Position numbers and translations under genes: made by a program
Notes under the pieces: generated by a model
Database searches by the model: none
The model's input: the letters and a program-made list of their open reading frames with translations, nothing else
What the model was told of the DNA's origin: nothing
NCBI RefSeq assembly: GCF_008806595.1
Contig: NZ_VZRB01000030.1
Location: 1 to 64,000 of the forward strand
DNA length: 64,000 bases
Direction: 5' to 3'
Source: Streptomyces luteolifulvus
GTDB taxonomy: Bacteria; Actinomycetota; Actinomycetes; Streptomycetales; Streptomycetaceae
Part shown: positions 15,926-23,977 of the stretch, one piece after another
How positions within the stretch are numbered: the first letter of the stretch is position 1
How the letters are laid out: the number at the start of each line of letters is the position of its first letter

Positions 15926-16588
15926 GTGTCCGTTCTCCTCGAGCAGCCCGCAAGCCTGGTCGCCTACCGCCCGAACAAGCCGACCGCCATGGTGGTCGTG
16001 GCCGACCCCCGCGTCCGCTCCACCGTCACCCGCCATCTGTGGGCGCTCGGTGTGCGCGATGTCATCGAGGCCTCGTCCGTCGCGGAGGCTCGTCCCCGCA
16101 TCGGCAACCCCCGCGACATCTGCGTAGCGGACGTCCACCTGCCCGACGGCTCCGGTCTCACGCTGCTGTCGGAGACCCGCGCCGCGGGCTGGCCCAACGG
16201 CCTGGCCCTGTCCGCCGCCGACGACATCGGCGCCGTACGCAACGCGCTGGCCGGCGGTGTCAAGGGCTACGTCGTCACCGGCACCCGCACCAACCTCGGG
16301 CTCCCCACCCGGCCGGGTGCCGCCCCCATCGGCGCGGTCGCCGCCCGTATGCACCGCCGCCCCCCGGGTGCCCCGAGCCACCCGGGCGGCTACCGCGAAC
16401 TGTCCGGCCGTGAGGTCGAGGTGCTGCGGCTGGTGGCGGAGGGCCAGTCGAACAAGGCGATCGGCGTCTCCATGGGCCTGTCCGCGCTGACCGTCAAGAG
16501 CCACCTCGCCCGTATCGCCCGCAAGCTCGGCACCGGTGACCGCGCCGGAATGGTCGCCGTGGCCCTGCGGACCGGCATCATCCACTGA
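15926..16588 (+). CDS. whiI: Atypical response regulator WhiI, sporulation
   Basis: A 220-residue LuxR-family response regulator, identified as WhiI by sequence character, WhiG-type promoter and position between DUF3000 and RNase D. The receiver domain (about 20-120) has a weakened phosphorylation pocket: the usual acidic pair after the first strand is VVVADPR, leaving only Asp27, although Asp69, Ser96 and Lys113 occupy the expected positions. The LuxR-type DNA-binding helix-turn-helix spans about 158-215 (ELSGREVEVLRLVAEGQSNK). WhiI acts late in aerial hypha development and, in studied species, forms a heterodimer with BldM to activate sporulation genes. CAGGAGG precedes the GTG start at 15926. 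Confidence 0.93.
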   Translation: MSVLLEQPASLVAYRPNKPTAMVVVADPRVRSTVTRHLWALGVRDVIEASSVAEARPRIGNPRDICVADVHLPDGSGLTLLSETRAAGWPNGLALSAADDIGAVRNALAGGVKGYVVTGTRTNLGLPTRPGAAPIGAVAARMHRRPPGAPSHPGGYRELSGREVEVLRLVAEGQSNKAIGVSMGLSALTVKSHLARIARKLGTGDRAGMVAVALRTGIIH

Positions 16589-16705
16589 CCCCGACTCCCG
16601 TGGCAGTTCACGGACGTGAACCGGATCGACACCCGCTCCCCGTCCGACCACCCCACCCGTCGTGAACCGGATGTTTCACCGACCTGACTGGTTTACGACC
16701 CCCAG

Positions 16706-16739
16706 GCGCCCGCCGACGGAACGTTCCGTCGGCGGGCGC
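16706..16739. terminator. Strong palindromic terminator between whiI and rnd
   Basis: A continuous 34-bp perfect palindrome, arms GCGCCCGCCGACGGAAC and its exact complement, lies about 115 bases after whiI and 26 bases before the RNase D start. It is far more GC-rich than needed for protein recognition alone and fits an intrinsic terminator without a T-run. Confidence 0.75.
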
Positions 16740-16765
16740 TGTCCATACACAGATACCCTTGACAG

Positions 16766-18046
16766 GTGACCGACGCCCAAGAGACCGCAGCAGCCAGCAC
16801 ACTGCGAACCACCGGGGGCGCCCCTCCGGACGACGACGGATCTTCTGCTGTGGAGGCGCCGATCCCCCTGCTGGAGCCCCGCGAGGGCATTCCGCCCGTG
16901 ATCGCCGACGAGGACACCCTCGCCGAGGTGATCGCCGCCTTCGCCGCCGGCTCCGGCCCCGTCGCCGTCGACGCCGAACGCGCGTCCGGCTACCGCTACG
17001 GCCAGCGCGCCTATCTCGTCCAGCTGCGCCGCGCGGGTGCCGGGACGGCGCTGATCGATCCGGTGGCCTGCCCCGATCTGTCGGGCCTCGGCGAGGCGCT
17101 CGCCGGAGTGGAATGGGTGCTGCACGCGGCCACCCAGGACCTGCCGTGTCTGCGCGAGATAGGCATGGTGCCCACCCGCCTGTTCGACACCGAGCTCGCC
17201 GGGCGGCTCGCCGGGTTCCCGCGGGTCGGCCTCGGCGCGATGGTCGAGGGCGTGCTCGGCTTCGTCCTGGAGAAGGGCCACTCGGCCGTCGACTGGTCGA
17301 CCCGCCCGCTGCCCGAGCCCTGGCTGCGCTACGCCGCACTCGACGTCGAACTGCTCGTCGACCTCAGGGACGCGCTGGAGAAGGAGCTGGACCGGCAGGG
17401 CAAGCTGGAGTGGGCAGAGCAGGAGTTCGACGCGATCGCCTCGGCGCCGCCCGCCGAACCCCGCAAGGACCCCTGGCGCCGGACGTCGGGCATGCACAAG
17501 GTGCGCCGGCGCCGGCAGCTCGCCGTGGTGCGGGAGCTGTGGCAGACGCGGGACCGGATCGCCCAGCGGCGGGACGTGTCGCCGGGCAAGGTCCTCGGGG
17601 ACGCGGCCATCGTCGAGGCCGCGCTCTCCCTGCCCGCCACGGTGCACGCGCTCGCCGGGCTGACCGGGTTCGGGCACCGGATGGGACGGCGTCAGCTGGA
17701 GCAGTGGCAGGCCGCGGTGGACCGGGCGAAGGCACTGCCGGAGGCGGCACTGCCGCAGCCGGGACAGCCGGTGGCGGGGCCCCCGCCGCCGCGGGCCTGG
17801 GCCGACAAGGATCCCGCGGCCGCGGCCCGGCTGACCGCCGCGCGGGCGGCGGTGTCGGCGCTGGCCGAGGCGCTGAACATGCCGCAGGAGAACCTGATCA
17901 CTCCGGACACGGTGCGAAGGGTTTGCTGGGAGCCGCCGAAGGAAGCCGACAAAGAGGCCGTTGCGGAGGCGCTTGCGGGGTACGGCGCGCGGGCCTGGCA
18001 GGTGGAGCAGGTGACGCCGGTGCTGGTGGCTGCGTTGTCTGCGTGA
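16766..18046 (+). CDS. rnd: Ribonuclease D-type 3'-5' exoribonuclease with HRDC domain
   Basis: A 426-residue protein. Residues about 60-225 form a DEDDy exonuclease: exo I with AVDAERASGYRYG, exo II around LHAATQDLPCL, and exo III with YAALDVELLVDL. Residues about 240-320 form an HRDC nucleic-acid-binding domain (RRRQLAVVRELWQTRDRIA, PGKVLGDAAIVEAAL). A second helical region fills the C-terminus. Family members trim the 3' ends of structured RNAs such as tRNA precursors. The GTG at 16766 follows a strong terminator by 26 bases and has no clear ribosome binding site, suggesting a leaderless transcript. Cytoplasmic. Confidence 0.92.
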   Translation: MTDAQETAAASTLRTTGGAPPDDDGSSAVEAPIPLLEPREGIPPVIADEDTLAEVIAAFAAGSGPVAVDAERASGYRYGQRAYLVQLRRAGAGTALIDPVACPDLSGLGEALAGVEWVLHAATQDLPCLREIGMVPTRLFDTELAGRLAGFPRVGLGAMVEGVLGFVLEKGHSAVDWSTRPLPEPWLRYAALDVELLVDLRDALEKELDRQGKLEWAEQEFDAIASAPPAEPRKDPWRRTSGMHKVRRRRQLAVVRELWQTRDRIAQRRDVSPGKVLGDAAIVEAALSLPATVHALAGLTGFGHRMGRRQLEQWQAAVDRAKALPEAALPQPGQPVAGPPPPRAWADKDPAAAARLTAARAAVSALAEALNMPQENLITPDTVRRVCWEPPKEADKEAVAEALAGYGARAWQVEQVTPVLVAALSA

Positions 18047-18090
18047 GAGTGCGCCCAGCCGCCGTAGGAGTTCTCTCGTTCGGCGGCTGC

Positions 18091-18130
18091 GGTTTGTTGT
18101 GGCCGGTCGCGCAGTTCCCCGCGCCCCCTT
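18091..18130 (-). repeat. Dispersed intergenic repeat, copy A
   Basis: On the minus strand this reads GGGGGCGCGGGGAACTGCGC followed by GACCGGCCACAAC. The same core appears at 39458-39487 and, more diverged, at 55589-55620, always outside genes. I recall very similar sequence between genes in many Streptomyces genomes. It sits between rnd and the fadA promoter. Confidence 0.65.
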
Positions 18131-18214
18131 CGGGGCGCCTGCCCGCCGGGTGTGACCTTCGCCGCTCCAGCCGCCAGGGCTGTGCAGCTACGTTACTCAT
18201 AAGTAGCATGGGTT

Positions 18215-18230
18215 CTGAGCGCGCGCTCAG
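18215..18230. promoter_or_regulatory. 16-bp palindromic operator candidate before fadA
   Basis: CTGAGCGCGCGCTCAG is a perfect palindrome 43 bases upstream of the fadA start, in the expected core-promoter zone, with a relatively AT-rich stretch (TACTCATAAGTAGC) just before it. Its symmetry suits a TetR-family dimer, the class that often controls fatty-acid degradation in actinobacteria. The regulator is not encoded nearby. Confidence 0.5.
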
Positions 18231-18273
18231 CGCATCGCAGCAGTGCCATCCCGCACCCTGGAGGAGAGCCATC

Positions 18274-19500
18274 GTGCCTCGTACCGTCAGGGACGTCGTC
18301 TTCGTCGACGGCGTCCGCACCCCGTTCGGCAAGGCGGGCCCGAAGGGCATCTACCACGAGACCCGCGCCGACGACCTCGTCGTGAAGGCGATCCGGGAGC
18401 TGCTGCGCCGCAACCCGGGTCTCGACCCGAAGAAGATCGACGAGGTCGCCATCGCCGCGACCACGCAGATCGGTGACCAGGGCCTGACCCTCGGCCGCAC
18501 GGCCGGCATCCTCGCCGGTCTCCCCCAGTCCGTCCCGGGCTACTCGATCGACCGTATGTGCGCCGGCGCCCTGACCGCCGTGACGACCACCGCCGGTTCG
18601 ATCGCCTTCGGTGCCTACGACGCCGTCATCGCCGGTGGTGTCGAGCACATGGGCCGCCACCCGATGGGCGAGGGCGTGGACCCGAACCCGCGGTTCGTCA
18701 GCGAGAAGCTGGTCGACGAGTCCGCCCTGTTCATGGGCATGACCGCGGAGAACCTGCACGACCGCTACCCGCACATCACCAAGCTGCGCGCCGACGAATA
18801 CGCCGTGCGCTCGCAGGAGAAGGCCGCCAAGGCGTACGCCAACGGCAAGATCCAGCAGGACCTGGTGCCGATCTCGGTGCGCCGCACCAACCCCGAGGCC
18901 GGCGAGACCGGCTGGGGCCTGGTCACGGCCGACGAGCCGATGCGCCCGGGTACGACCCTGGAGAACCTGTCCGGTCTCAAGACCCCGTTCCGTGTGCACG
19001 GCCGGGTCACCGCCGGTAACGCGGCCGGTCTGAACGACGGCGCCACCGCCTCGATCATCGCGTCCGAGGACTTCGCCCGCGAGAACAACCTGCCGGTCAA
19101 GATGCGCCTGGTCTCGTACGCCTTCGCCGGCGTCGAGCCCGAGGTGATGGGCTACGGCCCGATCCCGGCCACGGAGAAGGCCCTCGCCAAAGCGGGCCTG
19201 TCCATCTCCGACATCGGCCTGTTCGAGATCAACGAAGCCTTCGCCGTCCAGGTCCTGGCCCTGCTCGACCACTACGGCATCGCGGACGACGACGCGCGCG
19301 TCAACCAGTACGGCGGCGCGATCGCCTACGGCCACCCGCTGGCCTCCTCCGGTGTCCGTCTGATGACGCAGCTGGCCCGCCAGTTCGAGGAGCAGCCGAA
19401 CGTCCGCTACGGCCTGACCACCATGTGCGTCGGCTTCGGCATGGGCGCGACGGTCATCTGGGAGAACCCGCACTTCGAAAACGCCGGAGGCAGCAAGTGA
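18274..19500 (+). CDS. fadA: Acetyl-CoA acyltransferase (3-ketoacyl-CoA thiolase)
   Basis: A 408-residue thiolase that cleaves 3-ketoacyl-CoA with CoA in the last step of beta-oxidation. The acylated nucleophile is Cys96 in IDRMCAGALTA; His354 in GGAIAYGHPLASSG and Cys385 in TTMCVGFGMG complete the active site, and NEAFAVQ is the conserved loop. The start GTG 18274 follows GGAGGAGAG. The stop overlaps the start of fadB by four bases (GTGA), so the two are translationally coupled and should form the alpha2-beta2 type trifunctional complex. A perfect palindrome upstream is a candidate operator. Chain-length preference is not readable. Confidence 0.95.
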   Translation: MPRTVRDVVFVDGVRTPFGKAGPKGIYHETRADDLVVKAIRELLRRNPGLDPKKIDEVAIAATTQIGDQGLTLGRTAGILAGLPQSVPGYSIDRMCAGALTAVTTTAGSIAFGAYDAVIAGGVEHMGRHPMGEGVDPNPRFVSEKLVDESALFMGMTAENLHDRYPHITKLRADEYAVRSQEKAAKAYANGKIQQDLVPISVRRTNPEAGETGWGLVTADEPMRPGTTLENLSGLKTPFRVHGRVTAGNAAGLNDGATASIIASEDFARENNLPVKMRLVSYAFAGVEPEVMGYGPIPATEKALAKAGLSISDIGLFEINEAFAVQVLALLDHYGIADDDARVNQYGGAIAYGHPLASSGVRLMTQLARQFEEQPNVRYGLTTMCVGFGMGATVIWENPHFENAGGSK

Positions 19501-21626
19501 GCACCACCGCTGAGCTTTTGAAGGGTGCGGCCGAGCTGTTCCCCGACGAGGTCGTGACGTCCGCGCACGTACGCCACCTCGACCTGCCGGCCGGCGCCGG
19601 GCGCTTCGCGCTCATCACGCTGGACAACGGCTTCGACCACACCAAGCCGACCACCTTCGGCCCGGCCTCGCTGGCGAACCTCAACACCGCCATCGACCAG
19701 GTCGAGGCGGAGGCCGCGGCCGGCGACATCGTCGGTGTCGGCATCACCGGCAAGCCGTTCATCTTCGCGGTCGGCGCCGACCTCAAGGGCGTCGAGCTGC
19801 TGAAGGAACACAAGGACGCGCTGGCCATCGGCAAGGGCGGTCACGAGGTCTTCAAGCGCCTCGCGGGCCTCGCGGTGCCGACCTTCGCGTACTACAACGG
19901 CGCGGCGATGGGCGGTGGCGTCGAGGTCGGTCTGCACTGCTCGTACCGGACCGTCTCCAAGGCCCTGCCGGCCTTCTCCCTCCCCGAGGTCTTCCTGGGT
20001 CTGGTCCCGGGCTGGGGCGGCTGCACGATCCTTCCGAACCTGATCGGCGCAGACAAGGCCGTCTCGGTGATCATCGAGAACAGCCTCAACCAGAACAAGC
20101 AGCTCAAGGGCCAGCAGGTCTTCGACCTCGGTATCGCCGACGCCCTCTTCGAGGGCGCCGACTTCCTGGAGCAGTCGCTGATCTGGACCGCCCAGGTCCT
20201 CAAGGGTGACATCGAGGTCGAGCGTCCCGTGATCGACCGCGGCGAGGGCTGGGACCAGGCCGTCGCCAAGGGCCGCTTCATCGCGGACGGCAAGGTGCAC
20301 GGCGCGGCCCCGGCCGCCTACCGCGCGCTGGACATCATCGCCGCCGCCAAGAACGGCGACCTGCAGCAGGGCTACGACGCCGAGGACAAGGCCCTCGCCG
20401 ACCTGATCATGGGCGGCGAACTGCGCTCCGGCATCTACGCGTTCAACCTGGTGCAGAAGCGCGGCAAGCGCCCGGCCGGTGCCCCGGACAAGAGCCTGGC
20501 CCGTCCGGTCACCAAGGTCGGTGTCGTCGGCGCCGGTCTGATGGCGTCCCAGCTCGCGCTGCTCTTCCTGCGCCGCCTGGAGGTTCCGGTCGTCCTCACG
20601 GACATCGACCAGGAGCGCGTCGACAAGGGTGTGGGCTACGTCCACGCCGAGATCGACAAGCTGCTCGGCAAGGGCCGTATCCACCAGGACAAGGCCAACC
20701 GCCTCAAGGCGCTGGTGACCGGTGTCCTGGACAAGGCCGAGGGTTTCGCCGACGCGGACTTCATCATCGAGGCCGTCTTCGAGGAGATCGGCGTCAAGCA
20801 GCAGGTGTTCGCGGAGGTCGAGGCGGTCGCCCCGGCGCACGCGATCCTCGCCACCAACACCTCCTCCCTCTCGGTGACGGAGATGGCGTCGAAGCTCAAG
20901 AACCCCGAGCGGGTCGTGGGCTTCCACTTCTTCAACCCGGTTGCGGTCCTGCCGCTCCTGGAGATCGTCCGGGGCGAGAAGACCGACGACGCCTCGCTGG
21001 CCACCGCCTTCGCGGTCGCCAAGAAGCTGAAGAAGACCGCGGTCCTCACCAAGGACGCCCCGGCGTTCGTGGTGAACCGCATCCTGACCCGCTTCATGGG
21101 CGAGATCCAGAACGTGATCGACGAGGGCACCCCGGTCGAGGTCGCCGAGAAGGCCATCGAGCCGCTGGGCCTGCCGATGTCCCCGCTGGTCCTGCTGGAG
21201 CTGGTGGGCCCGGCGATCGGTCTGCACGTCTCGGAGACCCTCAACCGCGCCTTCCCGGAGCGTTTCAAGGTCTCCCCGAACCTCGCGGCCGTCGTCAAGG
21301 CGGGCAAGCGCGGCTTCTACGTCTACGACAGCGGCAAGCCGGAGCTGGACCCGGAGGTCGCCGCGCTGCTGAAGCAGGGCGATGTCGTCCTGACCGAGGA
21401 GCAGGTCCGCGCCCGCGTCCTGGACGCGGTGGCGCAGGAGATCGGTCTGATGCTCGACGAGGGCGTCGTCGCCGAGGCCCAGGACATCGACCTCTGCCTG
21501 ATCACGGGCGCCGGCTGGCCCTTCCATCTGGGCGGCATCACGCCGTACCTGGACCGGGAAGGTGTCTCGGAGCGCGTGAACGGCAAGAAGTTCCTGGCAC
21601 CGGGGGTTGCTTCGGTTCCGGCGTGA
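19497..21626 (+). CDS. fadB: Multifunctional enoyl-CoA hydratase / 3-hydroxyacyl-CoA dehydrogenase
   Basis: A 709-residue fusion. Residues about 20-270 form a crotonase-fold enoyl-CoA hydratase (GADLKGVELL oxyanion segment, GAAMGGGVEVGLHC, EVFLGLVPGWGG). Residues about 345-630 form an NAD-dependent 3-hydroxyacyl-CoA dehydrogenase (VGVVGAGLMASQLALLF, NTSSLSVTEMA, VGFHFFNPV with the catalytic His). The usual glycine after GxGxM is Ala here, a mild departure from the consensus dinucleotide-binding motif. It performs hydration and oxidation of enoyl-CoA ahead of the coupled thiolase. GTG 19497 overlaps the fadA stop. The gene converges on the EEP-hydrolase gene. Confidence 0.94.
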   Translation: MSTTAELLKGAAELFPDEVVTSAHVRHLDLPAGAGRFALITLDNGFDHTKPTTFGPASLANLNTAIDQVEAEAAAGDIVGVGITGKPFIFAVGADLKGVELLKEHKDALAIGKGGHEVFKRLAGLAVPTFAYYNGAAMGGGVEVGLHCSYRTVSKALPAFSLPEVFLGLVPGWGGCTILPNLIGADKAVSVIIENSLNQNKQLKGQQVFDLGIADALFEGADFLEQSLIWTAQVLKGDIEVERPVIDRGEGWDQAVAKGRFIADGKVHGAAPAAYRALDIIAAAKNGDLQQGYDAEDKALADLIMGGELRSGIYAFNLVQKRGKRPAGAPDKSLARPVTKVGVVGAGLMASQLALLFLRRLEVPVVLTDIDQERVDKGVGYVHAEIDKLLGKGRIHQDKANRLKALVTGVLDKAEGFADADFIIEAVFEEIGVKQQVFAEVEAVAPAHAILATNTSSLSVTEMASKLKNPERVVGFHFFNPVAVLPLLEIVRGEKTDDASLATAFAVAKKLKKTAVLTKDAPAFVVNRILTRFMGEIQNVIDEGTPVEVAEKAIEPLGLPMSPLVLLELVGPAIGLHVSETLNRAFPERFKVSPNLAAVVKAGKRGFYVYDSGKPELDPEVAALLKQGDVVLTEEQVRARVLDAVAQEIGLMLDEGVVAEAQDIDLCLITGAGWPFHLGGITPYLDREGVSERVNGKKFLAPGVASVPA

Positions 21627-21682
21627 CGGTGGTGCGGCGTCGTACGTCGTCGTGCGGCGTCCTACGTCGTCGTAGGTGAGGA

Positions 21683-21707
21683 GGGCCTCCGCTTTCGGGC
21701 GGGGGCC
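21683..21707. terminator. Terminator after fadAB, shared with the convergent glycan operon
   Basis: GGGCCTCCGC and GCGGGGGCCC form a GC-rich stem around TTTCGG, between the fadB stop and the convergent EEP-hydrolase stop. A smaller hairpin, CCTACG-TCGT-CGTAGG, lies just before it at 21661-21676. Both directions could terminate here. Confidence 0.6.
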
Positions 21708-21715
21708 CTTCGCCG

Positions 21716-22576
21716 TCATCGCCCCCTCCGGAGGCCGAACCGCCCTTCGAGGAGAGCGTGGTCGGACTCGCGGAACCACCGGGCGTCGCCGTCGGCGACG
21801 GTGAAATGCCGCCTGGTGGCGAAGACGTAGTCGATCTTCCGCCCGTCGGCCGTGGCCTCTCCGGGCTCCCCGTCGGCCTCCGCGAAGCGGCCGGTCAGCC
21901 AGGAAAGGGCAGGGGCGTCGGGCGGGAGATTGAGGTCTCCGGCGAGCACGACGGGAACGCTCTTCGGGAATCCGGCCGTCCAGTCCCTGATCTCCCGGAG
22001 TTGCTCAGACGCCTTGGAGTAGGTGTGCGCGGTGCACGCGACGAGGCGTTCACCGTCGAACCGCGTGTCGGCGCACAGCAGCCCCCGGCGGACCCGGACG
22101 GTGCGGCCGCCGTTGGTGTAGGTCTCGCCGCCCGTGTGGACGAACGGGCGGTAGTCCTGCTGTCCGTCCGGGACGTTGCCCCGGCTGAGCACCGCAGTAC
22201 CGAACCGGCCGGTCGTCCCGCAGGCGGGCACGTTGTCCTGGGACGAGGCGTAGGTGCCGTCCATCCGCCAGCCGGCGCGCGCAAGGTGCTGCTTGAGCGC
22301 CGCGTACTGCGTCAGACAGATCTCGTTGACGGTGACGACGTCCGGCCGGAACCTCACGGCCTCCCGCACCAGCCGCGCCACGGACGTGCCGCGCCCCGAC
22401 CCGCCCGCATTCCCCGGACACACCGCGGCCGCTCCGCACAGGTTGTACTGGAGCACCCGGACCACCCGCAGCCGGGACGCCGTGTGCTCTCGGTCACCCG
22501 GTACGGCGAGCACCACCGCGAGAAGCACCGCAAGCCCGAGGGCAGTTGCGGTCGGCCAAGCCCTCAGCCTGCTCAC
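21716..22576 (-). CDS. Secreted endonuclease/exonuclease/phosphatase-family hydrolase
   Basis: A 286-residue EEP-superfamily protein with an N-terminal signal or anchor helix (about 8-26, ATALGLAVLLAVVLAV). Catalytic-fold motifs are LQYNLCG (Asn), VTVNEICLTQYAAL (metal-binding Glu), VVLAGDLNLPP (Asp/Asn), KIDYVFAT and the final ESDHALLEGRF (Asp-His). This Mg-dependent fold hydrolyses phosphodiesters or phosphomonoesters in nucleic acids, lipids or other substrates. It is the last gene of the glycan operon, and its start overlaps the SGNH-esterase stop by four bases. I infer an extracytoplasmic role on a phosphate-containing glycan or lipid rather than DNA, but this is unproven. Confidence 0.83.
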   Translation of the reverse strand: MSRLRAWPTATALGLAVLLAVVLAVPGDREHTASRLRVVRVLQYNLCGAAAVCPGNAGGSGRGTSVARLVREAVRFRPDVVTVNEICLTQYAALKQHLARAGWRMDGTYASSQDNVPACGTTGRFGTAVLSRGNVPDGQQDYRPFVHTGGETYTNGGRTVRVRRGLLCADTRFDGERLVACTAHTYSKASEQLREIRDWTAGFPKSVPVVLAGDLNLPPDAPALSWLTGRFAEADGEPGEATADGRKIDYVFATRRHFTVADGDARWFRESDHALLEGRFGLRRGR

Positions 22577-23964
22577 CAGTCTCCGGTGAAGGGCCGGTGC
22601 TCACAGATCTCACCGCAGGAGTCCCGGGAGGCTCCGAGCGTTCTGATCGGGCTGTTGTCGGGAATGCCGACGACCTTGAACGTGCGGGCCGTCGGTACGG
22701 ATTCGGCCGCGCCGAACAGGGCGATCACCTCCACCGTGTGGGTGCCGGGGCGCCAGGCGTGGGCATGGGTGAACGCCCACTCGCCGTTGTCGTTGACTCC
22801 GGTCGCCCCGATGAGCACGCCCTTCTCCATGAGCACGATCTTCGTCACGCCCTGCTGCACCTTCCCGGAGAAGCGCGGCCGCGGGCCGGAGAACGTCCCC
22901 TCGGCGGGACCCGTGACCACCGGTGCCGGCACGTCCGTCAGCACGGTGAACTGGCGCTCCAGCACCGGTGAGCAGCCGTCGGAGCGCAGCCCCACGCACT
23001 GGACGACGTGTTCTCCCGGCGTCCAGTTCACCGACCGCCGCCACGTCCACTGGCCCGAACTGCCCACGCCGGCGCCGCCGAGGTACTGGCCCTGCTCGAA
23101 GAAGAGCATGTAGTCCGTGCCGGGTGCGGCGAGTCCGGAGAACTTCACCATCGGTCCGGCGAGAGCACCCGGGGCCGGCTTGGTGACGTCCGGGGCCCCG
23201 CCCGCCCGCTGCGCGTAGAGGGCCGCGTCGGGGGACTGAATGGTGAACTCGCCCGACACGGGCGGCAGTACGGGGGGCTCCATGAGCAGGGGGGCGTTGA
23301 CGTCGGCCTTGTCCAGAACGCCGAGGTTGCACAGCCCGCCCACCACGATACGGGCCACCTCGAAGGCCCCGGTGTGATTGAGGTGGGTGGAGTCGATCTT
23401 CCCGTCGGGGTGGAGCGGGTGGTCGCCGGCGTCCACCCAGCAGAAGTACTGCCGCAGCCGCATCGGCCCGAGCTCGGCCCACAGCTCCGTGGTACGGCGG
23501 TTGAGGTCGATCACCGGTGCGCCCAGCTGGTCGGCGACCTCCAGCATGGCCCGCGGATAGTCGCCCATGGTGTTGATCACCTCGCCGGTGGCGGCGAAGG
23601 CGTACCGCGCCATGGGGGTGACCAGGACCGGGACCCCGCCCTCCTGGTGCACGTAGGTCACGAAGAGCCGCAGCAGTTCCCGGTACTCGGGGACGGGCAC
23701 GTAACGCATACCGTTGTGGATCATGTGGTCCACGCAGCCGAAGCCGATGAGGACGATGTCCCCGCGCTTCATACGGTTGAGCATCGCCGGGAAGCGTTCG
23801 GTGAAGTACTTCCGCGCGGTCATGGCGCTGCGCGCGTAGTTGGCGACCTCGACCGGGCCCACGAGGAGGTCCTCGATCTTCTGGCCCCAGCCCGCCATGG
23901 GCGCTTCCTCGTCCGTCCGCGGAGCAGGGACGGAGTCCCCCAGCACAAATATCGTCCGGTTCAC
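22573..23964 (-). CDS. SGNH/GDSL hydrolase with two Ig-like modules
   Basis: A 463-residue protein. Residues 1-230 form an SGNH esterase with block I FVLGDSVPAPR (nucleophile Ser11) and block V DSTHLNHTGAFEVA (Asp/His), resembling rhamnogalacturonan acetylesterases (CE12-like). Two repeated beta-sandwich modules follow (about 270-360 and 365-445, each with a GxxVGSSGQW/GATGVNDNGEW turn and a CVGL/VEVIAL strand). No signal peptide is visible, so it acts in the cytoplasm or leaves by another route. The probable role is removal of acetyl or similar esters from glycan intermediates. GTG start 13 bases after the GT4 stop; the end overlaps the EEP start. Substrate is inferred from context only. Confidence 0.82.
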   Translation of the reverse strand: MNRTIFVLGDSVPAPRTDEEAPMAGWGQKIEDLLVGPVEVANYARSAMTARKYFTERFPAMLNRMKRGDIVLIGFGCVDHMIHNGMRYVPVPEYRELLRLFVTYVHQEGGVPVLVTPMARYAFAATGEVINTMGDYPRAMLEVADQLGAPVIDLNRRTTELWAELGPMRLRQYFCWVDAGDHPLHPDGKIDSTHLNHTGAFEVARIVVGGLCNLGVLDKADVNAPLLMEPPVLPPVSGEFTIQSPDAALYAQRAGGAPDVTKPAPGALAGPMVKFSGLAAPGTDYMLFFEQGQYLGGAGVGSSGQWTWRRSVNWTPGEHVVQCVGLRSDGCSPVLERQFTVLTDVPAPVVTGPAEGTFSGPRPRFSGKVQQGVTKIVLMEKGVLIGATGVNDNGEWAFTHAHAWRPGTHTVEVIALFGAAESVPTARTFKVVGIPDNSPIRTLGASRDSCGEICEHRPFTGDW

Positions 23965-23977
23965 TTCTCATCCATCC

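Noticed and set aside
16687..16702. A second DasR-like element (ACTGGTTTACGACC) after whiI
   Set aside because: Only the left half fits the dre consensus, and it lies in a terminator region between unrelated genes.
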